From Dasypus novemcinctus (Eukaryota > Chordata > Mammalia > Cingulata > Dasypodidae), in the NCBI RefSeq assembly GCF_030445035.2, contig NC_080683.1:90915675-90979674 (forward strand): a DNA stretch of 64,000 nt. Direction: 5' to 3'. Every line of letters begins with the position of its first letter. The first letter of the stretch is position 1. The translations under genes were made by a program, and so were the position numbers. The notes below the pieces were generated by a model. It ran no database searches and was not told where the DNA came from. It saw only the letters and a list, made by a program, of their open reading frames with translations. Below, piece after piece: positions 35,655 to 46,955 of this stretch.

Positions 35655-36345
35655 AAATTTTTTTTATTGAAGGATATCATTCATACATGAACATTCATGT
35701 GCAATAAATGTATAGTAAAAGTTGTGATCTTACAAAACAAACATGCATAACATCATACAGGACTCCCACATATCACCCTACCAGCAACATCTTGCATAGT
35801 GGTGAAACATTTGTAACAAATTATGAAAAAGCATCATCAAAATATTACTTTTAACTAGAGTCCTGTACTAGTCAGCCAAAGGGGTGCTGATGCAAAATAC
35901 CAGAAATTGGTTGGTTTTTATAAAGGGTGTTTATTTGGGGTAGGGGCTTACAGATGCCAGGCCATAAAGCATAAATTACTTCCCTCACCAAAGTCTATTT
36001 TCACGTGTTTGAGCAAGATGGCAGCAGACATCTGCAAGGGTTCACCTGGGGTTCCAGCTTAAGGCTTCAGTATAAAACTCCAACATCAAAACTCCAACAT
36101 CAAAAACCTTCTACTCTGTCCTTTGCCATGTCTTTTACCTGTGGGTCCCATCCACTAAGGGGTAGGGACTCAACGCCCTAATGACGAGGTGCAATCGAAG
36201 TTCTAATCATAACTTAATCATGCCCAGGTACAGACCAGATTATAAACATAATCCAATATCTATTTTTGGAATTCATAACTATATCAAACTGCTATACATC
36301 CCTATCTTACATTTGCTTTATTTTCCCCCCAACCCACTCTTATTT
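35655..36345 (-). repeat. L1 3' end, antisense, split by a solo LTR
   Basis: Left part 35655-35863 reads tttttattgaaggatatcat, gtatagtaaaagttgtgatc and atcatacaggactcccacat, the reverse of the L1 3' end seen forward at 37.9-38.2 kb. The remainder appears after the LTR at 36299. Confidence 0.7.
35864..36298 (-). repeat. Solo LTR of the 49.9 kb family
   Basis: Starts tgtactagtcagccaaagg and ends tatcaaactgctataca, with the shared middle (aggccataaagcataaatta, caaagtctattttcacg). Shorter than the full LTR by an internal deletion. I see no convincing 5-bp TSD. Confidence 0.83.
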
Positions 36346-36530
36346 TTTTTTATTAATAAACCACACAGTTTACCTAACAAGCAATCAGTGGTATTTGGTA
36401 TAATCAACAGAGATGTGCATTCATCACTTCAGTCACTATTAGAGCATTTTCATTACTCCAAAAAATAAAAAATAAAAAAGACAAAGAAAAGAAAAAAAAG
36501 GAAACAATACAAAACAAAAATAAATGAACA
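36346..36530 (-). repeat. L1 3' fragment, antisense
   Basis: Contains ttattaataaaccacacagt, tcagtggtatttggtataat and the gagcattttcattactcc block. Parallel to the copies at 21.4 and 24.7 kb, and resumed after the SINE at about 36805-36880 (tagtagtcaactctcaatcc). Confidence 0.65.
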
Positions 36531-36800
36531 GGGGAACAGATGTGGCTCAAGCAGGTGAGTGGTCATCTCCCACATCAGAGGTCCTGGGTTCAGTTCTGGT
36601 ACCTTTTAAAGAAAACAAACAACAAACAAAACAAATGAGCAAACAACTAGCAAAACAACGAGCAGACAAAGGAGCGAACTCAGGGGAGCAAACTCAAGGA
36701 ACCAACTCGGGGGAGTCGATGTGGCTCAGTGGTTGAGTGCTGGCCTCCTGCATACGAGGTCCTGGGTTCAATCCCCAGTCCTGGTATCTCAAAAAACAAG
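36531..36800 (+). repeat. Dimeric tRNA-type SINE inserted in L1
   Basis: Two units with B boxes gggttcagttctgg and gggttcaatccccagt, joined by an A-rich linker in which aactcaggggagcaa-like phrases are repeated. It interrupts an L1 tail. Confidence 0.8.
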
Positions 36801-36879
36801 ACAAACTTTAAAAAACCTACCCCTTAGTAGTCAACTCTCAATCCCTCTAGCCTCCTCCTGACATACGTAACTACTAGTA

Positions 36880-37919
36880 AGACATTTTAACTATGGGTCT
36901 TTAAGAGCACACTGCCTTTCTACTCCAACTTACCTTCGATCATTCTTGCCTTTGTGTTGGGTGGTGCTGGAATAGCTGTGAGCATTTAGGGGACCCAGGA
37001 AAGGGAAAGAGAGTTGGAGATAATTTAGTTTGGATTTCAGGGGGTATATTTATGTAGTTTGCATCACTTCTGACCTTTCCTGCTCTATGGATGGATTTCA
37101 TAAACACCCCTATGAACCCCTTTGTCTACTCACCTGGCGTCATGGCATGAAGTACAGGACCAGAGGCTCTATCCCAAGTACAGGACCTTATCCCATGGTG
37201 CCGGGCACCAGGAGTGTGCGGCAGAGGAGCAGAAACAAGGTCTGAAATGTTCAAGCCCGAAGGGCACCTGTGTAATACTGTTCTGGCCACCAGATAAGTA
37301 AGACTGTAGGTGGAAGACGCAGTTTTCACTGTTGCCAAGGTCTCTCCTGCAAGGAATATGGTCAATAAGGCAGGGTGTTTAATTATTAAGCACACCATAT
37401 TGTTTTCTTTTCTTTTCTTTTTTTTAAAAGGAACCAGGTAATAAAGAATAGATCAGAATTAATTGTTTGTGGCAGGACTGTAGCAGGACTACACAAAGAA
37501 TTATGTTTATAACAGCTTGTATACAAAGCAACAGTAGAATTTCCTCAGATATGACAATGCTCCTAAAAGCTTCATACCATTACCAAGAGTGACTTGCAAT
37601 GTTGAAAGAAACTTTTCTAAGCTCTCAATAATAAAAACAAAATCTCATCCACCATGTTAGAGGAAAGACTGAATTATCTTTCAATTCTTTCTTTGAAAAT
37701 ATTAAGAATTGTTTTCATGAAGGTTATCAAAAGCATGTAATCAAAATAAGTAGGAAAAAAGTATTATAGAGATATATTAGGCATTAATTAGCAAACATAT
37801 GATGTTATTTTGGTGGATTTATGATAGTTCTGGTATTTGTTGGTTTTTTAACTTATAAAAATTTCTGTGAGGACATATATGAGAATATTCTGTCATGAAT
37901 GATAACAAATATATGCTAC
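36880..37919. other. No gene or repeat recognised
   Basis: Unclassified sequence, with a short pyrimidine run near 37404. Confidence 0.45.
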
Positions 37920-38190
37920 TATCACAGGGTGTTAATAATCAGGTGGGTTGGGGGAAAATATATAAAGGTAAGATGGGGCTATAGTTAGTAATATTTTGAC
38001 AATTCTCTGTCATAGTTTGTAACAAATGTTTCACAACAATGCAAAAATGGTGGTGGGGAGATGTATGGGAGGCTGGTATGATATATGCATGTTTGTTTTG
38101 TAAATTCACAGCTTTTACTATATACTTATTGTTTATGTATATTCATGTATGAATAATATACCTCAATAAAAATTTAGTTAAAAAAACATA
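37920..38190 (+). repeat. L1 3' end, sense
   Basis: The order caggtgggttgggggaaaat, tagtttgtaacaaatgtttc, ggtgtatggg-like and taccttcaataaaaattt-like phrases is the L1 3' end with its terminal AATAAA. Complementary to the fragment at 35.66 kb. Confidence 0.7.
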
Positions 38191-40787
38191 AATCTGTTTC
38201 AAACTAAAAAATTCTGTGATTTCTTTCCTCATTATAAATAAATTTTACTTTAATATTTAATTTTGCATTCAGAATTTTCATTTCCTTTTCCATAAAGAAG
38301 AGAACCATCAAATAGTATAGGCTCCATGTCCTACAAATCTGGATCTTAGCCTGCTTTAGAAAATATGTCTCAATATTAACTGTAGTCTTTCTTTTCCTAT
38401 TATTCCTCATTCCTTCTTTGCCAGCTCTCATCAAGAAGATAGTTGTCTCTGTGCTCATTGCTTTGGGGGAAGATGTGACACAGTAGAAGGCAAAACATAG
38501 CCTGTCCATCTCTTTCTAGATTTGGGTTCTGAAAGCCAAACTCTTAGCAGGAGGAATGGTGCATAGACAAAATGTTCAGTAGAGATGAGATTTGAGGGGA
38601 GTGAGTGTCCCTGGTATGTTAGTTTAGGCTACTCTAGAAGAGGCAGGTGGTTTTTGGGGGATGTGAGAAGGAATGAAAGTGGGAGAGAGGTAAAGGTTGT
38701 TACAAGGATGGCGAGCTGGCCAACCCCTTGGGGGAATGGTTGCTCAACCCTGCCAGACCTTTTTGGAAGCCTCATGAAATACATCTCAGACTTGTCCACC
38801 TGTTGTAGGGGAAGCAAGGGCAAAGTATTTACCCATTGACTTTCTCTCTCATTGGTCAAATGTTATCCTGTGTTGGAAACTTAGTGGTGGAAGTGGTTCA
38901 CTTTGGGTGTCCCATGTCCCTTCCAGAGAGAAGTCCCAGGGCAGGAAATGACAAAGAGACACTTTCAAGAAGCTGGTGGAGCATAGTGGAACCTGGCCAC
39001 TGAGACAGTGGCTAGAACCTGAGTGGACTAATAACAGGGCAAGTCAGAAAGTTTGGAGTCTCAGGAGACAACTGTATGGATTGATGACATGGGGACACCA
39101 AAATGCCTTCTCACTACATTTGCCTCCTAGAACTTAGGCCTACCCCAAAGAAAAGAGGAGACTCCTCAATAAGTTAAGTTTCAGTTCCTGTGATCATAGC
39201 AGATTTCTGCTCAAAACAGAAATTAAGATGAATTTTAGTAAAGTAAAATTATGTTTTTGGCATATCTGGTATGTGGACTGAGAATCATACCTGCTACATT
39301 TATTTTCAGTAAATTCCTTCTCTTCCTTGCCCTTTTCTTTCTTTTTAACTTTCTTTTAATAATAAAAATGACATGTCATTTTAAATAAATAAACCCATAA
39401 ACAAACATAATAAGTAAAATGGAAGATTCCTTTCATCACCCATCATCAGCCTCCTTTGCCCAGGCCATGCCCTGGTTCAGTAAATCTACCCCATTCCCAA
39501 CAGCACCAATGATATCAACATAGAATAGTTTTCCTAATCCCATTCAAAGAATTGGAACCTATTGTTTAACACTGAAAACACTGAAGATGGCACTCAAAGG
39601 CTGGCTTTTAGGACAAAAGGGAATCAGGACAAAGCTTGTTCAGATGCTCTTGTTCCAGCCAGCTCTGTTGCTCTATTTTATATCTTTCTTTATTCCACCC
39701 CTCCATTATGCCCTCAATTTCAATGCAACAACGACAACAACAACAAACCCCCTTTGTATATAAAAGTGCCTAGTGAATGAGATAGGGCCAGAATGTCCTG
39801 GCTCTTGCACACACACCCTCTCTGTTTCTTCACTTACATATTCTCTGATCTCATAAGCTCCCTTATGATGTATTGGATACCGCCAGGCTCCAGGCACACC
39901 AAATCAGTGACACACACCCATTTTCCTTTCTCTTCTTCCATCTCCTCCCTACTAAAAGCCAGGAGAGAAATGGAGAAGGAAAAGGAGGAAATGAGAGAGT
40001 CGGAGAGAGAACAAAGGAAGGGCATAACTGGAGGTGGGGGACAGAGAAGCAAGACCAGTGAAGATAAGAGAAGCACATTCAATATCAGATCAGGCTTTAG
40101 GCTGCATGCAGTTCTTTAGAACTTCCTGTGTGGTCCCAGAAGCAAACACAAAGGGAAAAATCACATTCTGAATTGATGCTGTGATTAGAAGTAATATATT
40201 ACATACCATCAAAGACCTCAAATAATTTTACAGTAGAAGCATATGAGAATAATCTAACCAAATAGTGACAGAGAAAATGAGTTTTCATAGCAGTCAGTAT
40301 TTTTTAAAAAGCTGGATTGTTGTTCAATATAGATGGCACTAATCTATTTGAATAACTTACCTCTATAAGGTTGATCACTCATGATTGCAAAGCTTTAAGG
40401 CAGATTATATAAAGGCTTGACTATTGTGCAGTAGGTATCCACTAATGTTTTTGAATTATAAGACATATCTATTTCACAAGCACTTCCTATTTTGTTCCAT
40501 GGGGTTTCTATTTTGACTTTACAGTGATACTGCTTTTTGGAAAGAAAAAAGCCATGATGTTATTTTTAAGAAGAAACAATAACTTTAAATCACTGAAATT
40601 ATGACAATAACAACAAATATTGTGAATTAGTTGAAAACGGTGGTTGAATGTTATTGGTATTCACCTTTAGGTCTATTGTGCAAAAAACTGACTTGCTTGA
40701 AAAGGAATGTTTTGTTGAATTGAAGTTAATTTAAGGAAAATGAGAGGAAAGCTTGAGGTGATTCTAAGTGTTTCTGGATGGAAGACT
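38191..40787. other. No gene or repeat family recognised
   Basis: Unclassified sequence. The stretch 38605-39110 is GC-richer and may be an old LTR or other repeat. An imperfect purine/pyrimidine inverted repeat lies at 39921-39987. Confidence 0.4.
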
Positions 40788-41320
40788 ACTTTATTAGGGT
40801 TCTTCAGAGAAACAGAACCAACAAGATGAATATGCATCTGTATATACTAGTATGTGTATGTCTGCATATATGTGTGTGTGTGTGTGTGTGTGTATTAGAG
40901 AGAGAGAGATTGTTGTAAGGAATTGACACACAAATGTGGGGACTGGCAAGTCTGAACTCCATAAGGCAGGCTGCAAGTTGGAAACTGATAAAGGTGAAGC
41001 CTAAGTCTTTAGTCAGAATTCCCCAAGGGAAGCTGGCTGGCTGGGAATTCCAGCAAGATCCAGTGCTGAAGTTGAGTTCAAATTCCTCTTCTCATCTATA
41101 GAATCATCAGTTCTGGCTTTTAAAACCTCCAATTAATTGGATGAGGAGATGGCCTGCCTTGCTGAGGACAATCTCCTTTGTTCACCTTTGATGGCAACAA
41201 CTGATTATAGATGCAAATCCCATCTCAAAAACCTTTACATTAACAAGCAGGCCAGTACCTGACCCAACAACTGGATGCCAAACCTTAGCCAAGTTGACAC
41301 ATGAAATGAACCATAGTCAC
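40788..41320 (-). repeat. MLT2-like ERVL LTR, reverse
   Basis: Opens ttattagggttcttcagaga-aacagaaccaacaag and ends gccaagttgacacatgaaat, the exact reverse of the MLT2 order. A (TG)n run lies at 40871-40893. Confidence 0.72.
40871..40893 (+). repeat. (TG)n microsatellite
   Basis: TG run inside the MLT2-like LTR, followed by agagagagag. Confidence 0.9.
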
Positions 41321-41496
41321 TTCTTATGGCATAATTGATGGTACATGATCCCCCCTCTAGAAGACATTCAGATAAGTCCTGCCTAGTGACACTATCTTAT
41401 CCAACTTAATGGCACTTTCTGTAACCAAACTGTCTCAGTGTCAATGACTTCAACATACATCAATGTTCACAAGCTCACTGGATTCAGAGAGCCTAC

Positions 41497-41940
41497 TGTG
41501 ATTAAGTTCATGTGTCAACTAGGTTAACTTTTGGTGTCCAGATGTTTGGTTAAGCAAGCACTGGCCTGACTGTGAGAACATTTCATGGACTTAAGTCATG
41601 GTAAATTGATTTCATCTATGGATGATAACATCTACAATCAACTGAGGAGATTGCCTTCAACAATAAGAGAAGTCTCATTCAATAAGTTGAAAGCCTTAAA
41701 AGGAGAAGTGATGATTTCAGCAGTTAAGAAGAGAGAATTTCCATCTCTACTTCTGTCAGTCAGCTTCTTCTGGGAAATTCATCAAAAACCTTTATTGTAG
41801 TTCCCAGCTTATGGCCTGCTCTATGGAATTTGGATTTGCCTATCCCTACTGTCACATCAGATATTTCTTATTTTCAAATCTCATAATATTTACAGATATC
41901 TACTATTGTTTCTGTTTCCCAGAGAGTCCTGACTAATATA
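41497..41940 (+). repeat. MLT2-like ERVL LTR, forward
   Basis: Begins tgtgattaagttcatgtgtc-aactaggttaa and ends gtttcccagagagtcctgac-taatata. Highly diverged in the middle. Confidence 0.6.
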
Positions 41941-42034
41941 CTCACTTAGATGAAACACAACTTACTCTTAGATAAAGCATAAAACAGTTGAAAATCAAAT
42001 TTCTGCTATATGAATGACAGCTTGGTATAACAGA

Positions 42035-42205
42035 ATATGGGAGCTTGGGGGACAGAGATCACACAGTCATAGGTTAGCTGTGTGATTCCAGGCAAGTTAT
42101 TTAATCTTTGAACACCTTTATTCATCTCACAGTAGAATTAATGAAATAATGTATCTAAAATGCCAATCATGGCACATGATAAACAATGGGTTTATATCAG
42201 CTCTC
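42035..42205 (+). repeat. MIR-like SINE fragment
   Basis: The core phrases gattccaggcaagttattta-atctttgaacacc and atggcacatgataaacaat follow the MIR core-to-end order. Confidence 0.65.
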
Positions 42206-42599
42206 AAGAACTGATTGATAAATTACCAGGAATTTTGAAAGCCAGTCATTAAATATAGGCATTATTTAAAAATAAATTATATTTACTTATAATTAAATAA
42301 ATTACATTTAAAACAAAGTTAATACATAACAAAACTTATCACTTGCTAATGATTTTATTATATTTTGCCATTGTCTATGCTTTGCTGTTATTTGTATCTG
42401 TTGTATCTGTATGATGAAAATACTATATAATGGGGTTCCACTGCACATTTCTTTCCAGCTATGTGTTCAGTGATGTCATGGTGGTAGACTGAAACCATGG
42501 TGGGAGTATTTACACCACAGATACTAGTAAATGCTACAAATCAGGGTCCCCCTCCCCAAGAGAGCTGGTTGTTAAACATTTATCCATGTACCACTGCCA

Positions 42600-42850
42600 A
42601 CAGCAGACATTAGTTTCCTTTCCTTTAATGCATGTAAAGTGTCTGGCAGTGTACATGGCACCCAGAATGTGCTGGGGAAATGTTAGTCACCTTTGTTCCT
42701 AACTAGAGGAATTAATCAGATACTTAGAAGTGTCAGGTGCCTTAGACATTATCTCATTCAGTTCTCTTGGTGACCCAGAGAGGTAAAGTGGTTTGTCCAA
42801 GGTCATTTGACGATTTAGGGACAACCCCTGAGACTCACAGACCCATGCCT
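42600..42850. repeat. MIR-like fragments
   Basis: The first part reads forward (gcatgtaaagtgtctggcag). The second (ttatctcattcagttctctt, gaggtaaagtggtttgtcca) reads as reverse MIR. Two short old fragments. Confidence 0.5.
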
Positions 42851-42854
42851 AACC

Positions 42855-43550
42855 TTGATGATTTCCAGGGTCTTGCCTTCCTTTCTTCAAAGTCAGAGTA
42901 ATTATCTCCATCTGGTGGCTCTGGAACTAATTGGGGTAGGTAATAATGAAGAGGGATTTAGGAGCTCCAGCTTGACATTTGGAGTTCAGCATAAATCCCA
43001 CATGGTCCTATTTTGTGCTCCCATTTTGGTAGCTCATCTGGAAACTTATTGTGGGGTCTCAGTATCCTGCTTGGGATCTCTGTTGCTCCCTCTGCTGGAG
43101 CCCTTGTCTTGCAGGGAGGCCCTTGCCTTGATCATGCCATGCCAAGCTTCCTCTGCAGGGACTGCAAACCTGCCTGGAGTGGATCCTTGCTACCTGTTGC
43201 CACCCAGAGTGAGTCGGTCTCAGAATGTCCCTTGTACCTGGATACACAGTTGGCAGGCTTCATATCACTGGTTAGACTCAGCCTCCTGCTGCAGACCTAG
43301 GCCATGCTGGGACCCAGGGTCACAGATTGCCACACACGGCCTATTTGTTCCCACAATTGGCCTGCTGCGCTGGGTTCCCTCCTCCCAGCCCCTCCACTGT
43401 CCCTGTGAGCAAGTCTGACTCTAGGTCACAGACCCTCCTAGTCATCTCTGTTCTCCTGTGGTTGGCTGAGTCATGGAAGGCCCTGCCAAAAAATATGACA
43501 ATAAAACTGCAAGGCAGAGCTAGCTCCACCAGACATTCATCATAATATAA
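42855..43550. other. GC-richer unclassified segment
   Basis: A 187-codon plus-strand open frame (42855-43418) and smaller ones reflect local base composition. I see no domain. It may be an old LTR, given the acaataaaactgcaagg polyadenylation-like end near 43500. Confidence 0.35.
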
Positions 43551-43559
43551 AACCTGTAT

Positions 43560-44120
43560 AATTAAAACAGTGTGGCACTGGCTCCTTGGAGAAGTGGATA
43601 ATTCCAGAGGTAGGACATGGAAAATAGAAGATGAACCTGGAGTATCTTATGATCATATTTCTTGGGGAAGCACTAGAGGCTATCCCACTAAAATCAGGCA
43701 CAGGGGCAGTTTCATCAACTTTCAAATTCACAGTCCACATGCTCTATCGATTATTACAAAGAGAGCGCCAGCAAACCAAGGCCCACAAACTAATCGCTTC
43801 ACTGCCACCTGTTTTTAAAAATAAGGTTAACTGGAACACAGCAGTACCCATTTGTTTATGTATTGTCCCTGGCTGCTTTCAGGCAGAGTTGAGTAGTTGT
43901 GACAGAGACTCTATGGACCGCAAAGCCTAAAATACTTATTATCTGGCCCATTAGAGAAGTGCTGATGCCTGATCCTGAGCACTGAAAAGGAAGGAAAGCT
44001 TCCTAACTCCTTTTATGAAACAAGTATAACACTGATACTTAAGCTGGATAAAGATCGTACAAAGAAAGAAAACTACAGATCAATATCACTCATGAATAGG
44101 GGGCAAAAACCCTAAAGAGA
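43560..44120 (+). pseudogene. L1 ORF2 fragments interrupted by a hAT fragment
   Basis: At 43665-43715 the translation has LEAIPLKSGTG, like the L1 reverse transcriptase segment with PLRSGTRQG. At 43987-44110, the stretch with tttatgaaacaagtataac and gaaaactacagatcaatatc matches the ENYRPISL region. Between them, 43735-43945 holds an old hAT piece (caaagcctaaaatacttatt). The L1 parts are out of natural order or rearranged. Confidence 0.55.
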
Positions 44121-44382
44121 ATAGTAGCAGAGTCAGTGCTTCCCATAAACCTCACTGGTGTTTAATTTTTTTGAGCAGAAATTTAGTAATTTGGTTCAGT
44201 GCCACACTTTGTTGCCATTGTGATGTGTTGCCATTGGTGGTAGTGGTTTTGGATTTTTGGAGTCACTCTACTTAGTGCTGGGGATGAAAAAACAAACAGA
44301 TTGCAAACTGATGCCCTCTGTGTGCTTGTCGTCAGTGGGGGAAATGGACACTGAAAAGAATTCACTCAAAAGTTGTGGTATT

Positions 44383-44467
44383 GGGAGCGGATGTAGCTCA
44401 GTGGCTGAGTGCTTGCTTCCCATATACATGGTCTTGAGTTCAATTCCTGGTTCCTCCTAGAAAAAAT
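44383..44467 (+). repeat. Monomeric tRNA-type SINE with TSD
   Basis: One tRNA-like unit: gatgtagctcagtggctgag and tgagttcaattcctgg. TSD aagttgtggtatt at 44370-44382 recurs at 44468-44480. It stands immediately upstream of the 70-bp array. Confidence 0.85.
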
Positions 44468-44527
44468 AAGTTGTGGTATTAATAAGGGTGTAAATGGGGA
44501 ACTGGCCAGGGGTTGCAGGAGAGACAG

Positions 44528-45300
44528 CTCCTTGAGAATAAGTGCCATGCATTGCACACTATCATGCACTTGCACCCTGCAATGAGCTGGCGCGAGCCCC
44601 CCATGGTTTGACCCTTTGCATTATGTATTGTCATGTTCCTTGTGCCTAGTCCTGAGACTGGTGCCAAACTACTGATGGGTAGACACTTTAAGTGATACAC
44701 CATTGCATTCCTTGTGCCCACCACTGAGTCTGGCACAAAGCCCCTTGAGGATCGATACCTTGCATTTTGGACACTGTTACACACGCCCAGTATTGAACCT
44801 GACACTCCATCCCTTGAAGCAGGCACTTTGCATTGTGCATTGTCTTGTTCTTTTTGCCCAATACTGAGCTTGCACTTAGCTCCCTGTGGGTAGGCCTCTT
44901 GCATTGTGCACTGCTGCTTTCTTTATGCCTTGCACTGAGCAGGTGCTTCAGTCCTGAAGGGTAGGTACTTGCATTTTGCAGTGTGCAGTCCTTGGATATG
45001 TGACTTGAGTCTAGCACTCACCTCCTTAAGGGCAGTAGGCATCATATGCTGTCCAGATCTTTGTGCCCAATTCTGATTTGGGCATTCAACTCCTTGTGTG
45101 TAGGTACCTTGTGTTGTGCACTGTCACTTTCTTCGTGCCCTCAAAGAGCTTGGCCTGCAAGATAGTCACTTTCCTTGTACACTGGCACATTCATTGGGCC
45201 CAGTTGCAAGACTGGCAAACAGTTTCTTGAATGTGGGCCCCTGGTATGAGGTATTGAGTGTTCCTTGTGCCCAGCACTGAGTCAGGTACCCAAAGGGCAC
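44528..45300 (+). repeat. Degenerate ~70-bp tandem array, ~11 units
   Basis: Unit starts (ctccttgag-like) fall near 44528, 44598, 44669, 44740, 44809, 44879, 44949, 45021, 45090, 45150 and 45219, giving 69-72 bp spacing except around one degraded unit. Each unit carries, in order, a ctccttgagggtagg-like block, ccttgcattgtgcactgtc, and ttccttgtgcccagcactgag. That order resembles the extreme 3' end of L2, and the array ends with caaagggcactcagtacat, also L2-like. Reverse-strand open frames of 141 and 109 codons here are by-products of the repetition. Confidence 0.82.
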
Positions 45301-46755
45301 TCAGTACATACTTTTGAATGTTATTTGGAATGATTCTCATTTGAGCCAGGAAGGATCAGCAGGGCTTACCCAGGTAAATGCTGGACAACAGGGAATTCTA
45401 GGTAAAGGATAGCCTATAAAAGGTGTGGCTATAATTGTGAGCTCTTGCATTTATACCTTTTATACCTGCCTCCTAGTATCTCCCTTCTGGTGTTTTGACC
45501 ATCCTGGCAGATGGGCCATGGAGATGCACTGCTGACTGCTTGCAGAGGTGTCTACTTCCTTTTGGGTGCTTGAGACCTCAGTTGCACTCCCAGTAGAATG
45601 TGTGCCCTGCTAATTTGTGAGATAGGCTCAAAGAACTTTCTTGGAGATAACTTACTAGGCTCAAGAATAAGCAGAACAAGAAATAACTTACTTTAACTTA
45701 TTTTCACAGTTTTTCCCCTATTCTACCTGGTGAGAGGTTTTTGTTATTTCATGGTTTTCTGATGAAAGATGTCATGGGTGGGAAAATCTTCAGCAACTCC
45801 TGAAGTGTCAGAAAATTTCAAAGAGGAGAGAGAACATGCTTTGAAAGCTGAAGAGAAAACCCTTCTCTCTTCTGAATGCCCTTCACAGCCTCAAGTCTGG
45901 TCTTTGGCTTTTGAAGTTTTGTTATCTTTCAAGCTTAATTCCTCTTGGAGTGTGACCAACTTTCTAGAGAGGCTACATTTTTTCAAAAGGAATATTGAAA
46001 CCACGGCCCTTCCATGGGAATAGGGATTAGCATTCCTGGACCTTTTCTCTCTTTAGCACTTGCTCTCTGCAAAAGCACAGACCTGTGGCTCCTGTCCTAT
46101 TGTTTCTCAACTGAATTGACAAGGCTGAGCAAAGTGAATGCACTGAAGGGGTACCCCCTCCACCCTGGCAATCCTGTTGAGAACAAGTTGAGGCCCAGCT
46201 GTACGAGATTTTACCTCTCAGAGGTGAAGAGGCCCCCTACTATTTTCTGAGGTTCCAGGTGTATTGAAAAATAAGGTAAGTCAAAATGTGTGGTATGCAG
46301 CAGAGGTTTTCTGGGGCTACAGTCTAATTTCATCTGGTGGCAATGTACTAGTCCAAGGTTGGCCAATTTGTCAATGGGAGGCTTGGAGCCAATGGCCCTC
46401 CTTGCCTTTCCTTCCCCAAGCCCATGATGGGCCCTGTGCTAAACATACATATCTAAGAGCACCCATATTGGTAGTCTCTGAGCTGGTATTGTATATTAAA
46501 AGCTATTTTGCAGCAAATACTGTACTTCTGAGATTCTTGATACTATGGAAATAATGAATTCAATATTTTTCATTCACATTTTTTTTAGCACTTACGATGG
46601 TATGAAATCTGAGTCTAGACCCTGCAAGGGATATGGAGATGGAGATGACATAAAACTTGTTAGTTTCTTATAATACAGAAGAGTACAGGAGAAATGCCAA
46701 AGAAAGACATTATTTTTATTGTGCTGTGTTCACTAAAGCGAAAGGTCAACACCTA
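45301..46755. other. No gene or repeat recognised
   Basis: Unclassified sequence. Open frames of 78-96 codons here show no domain. Confidence 0.45.
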
Positions 46756-46759
46756 CATT

Positions 46760-46955
46760 TTAGAATACTGGCTTTCAACCTGGGAAGTATATCAGAATCA
46801 TTTTGGCAATTAAAAAAAAAAATTCCCAATGCCCGGCTTCACCCCAGGCTACTTAAATAAGGATCTCTGGAGATGTGATTGCAACATCAGTATTTTTCAA
46901 CACTGCAGAGGTGATTCTAATGGGCAGCCTGAGTTGAGAAATATTTTAATTAGCA
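46760..46955 (+). repeat. MER5-like hAT fragment
   Basis: The phrases tggctttcaacctgggaagt, atcagaatcattttggcaat and tgattctaatgggcagcctg are in MER5/Charlie order. Confidence 0.55.

Noticed and set aside
42855-43418. 187-codon open frame in a GC-richer segment as a possible gene
   Set aside because: No recognisable motif, several overlapping frames on both strands, and no upstream promoter logic; fits base composition.
44479-45017. Minus-strand frames of 141 and 109 codons as a repetitive protein
   Set aside because: They are translations of the 70-bp array; the period is not a multiple of three and no unit is conserved as protein.
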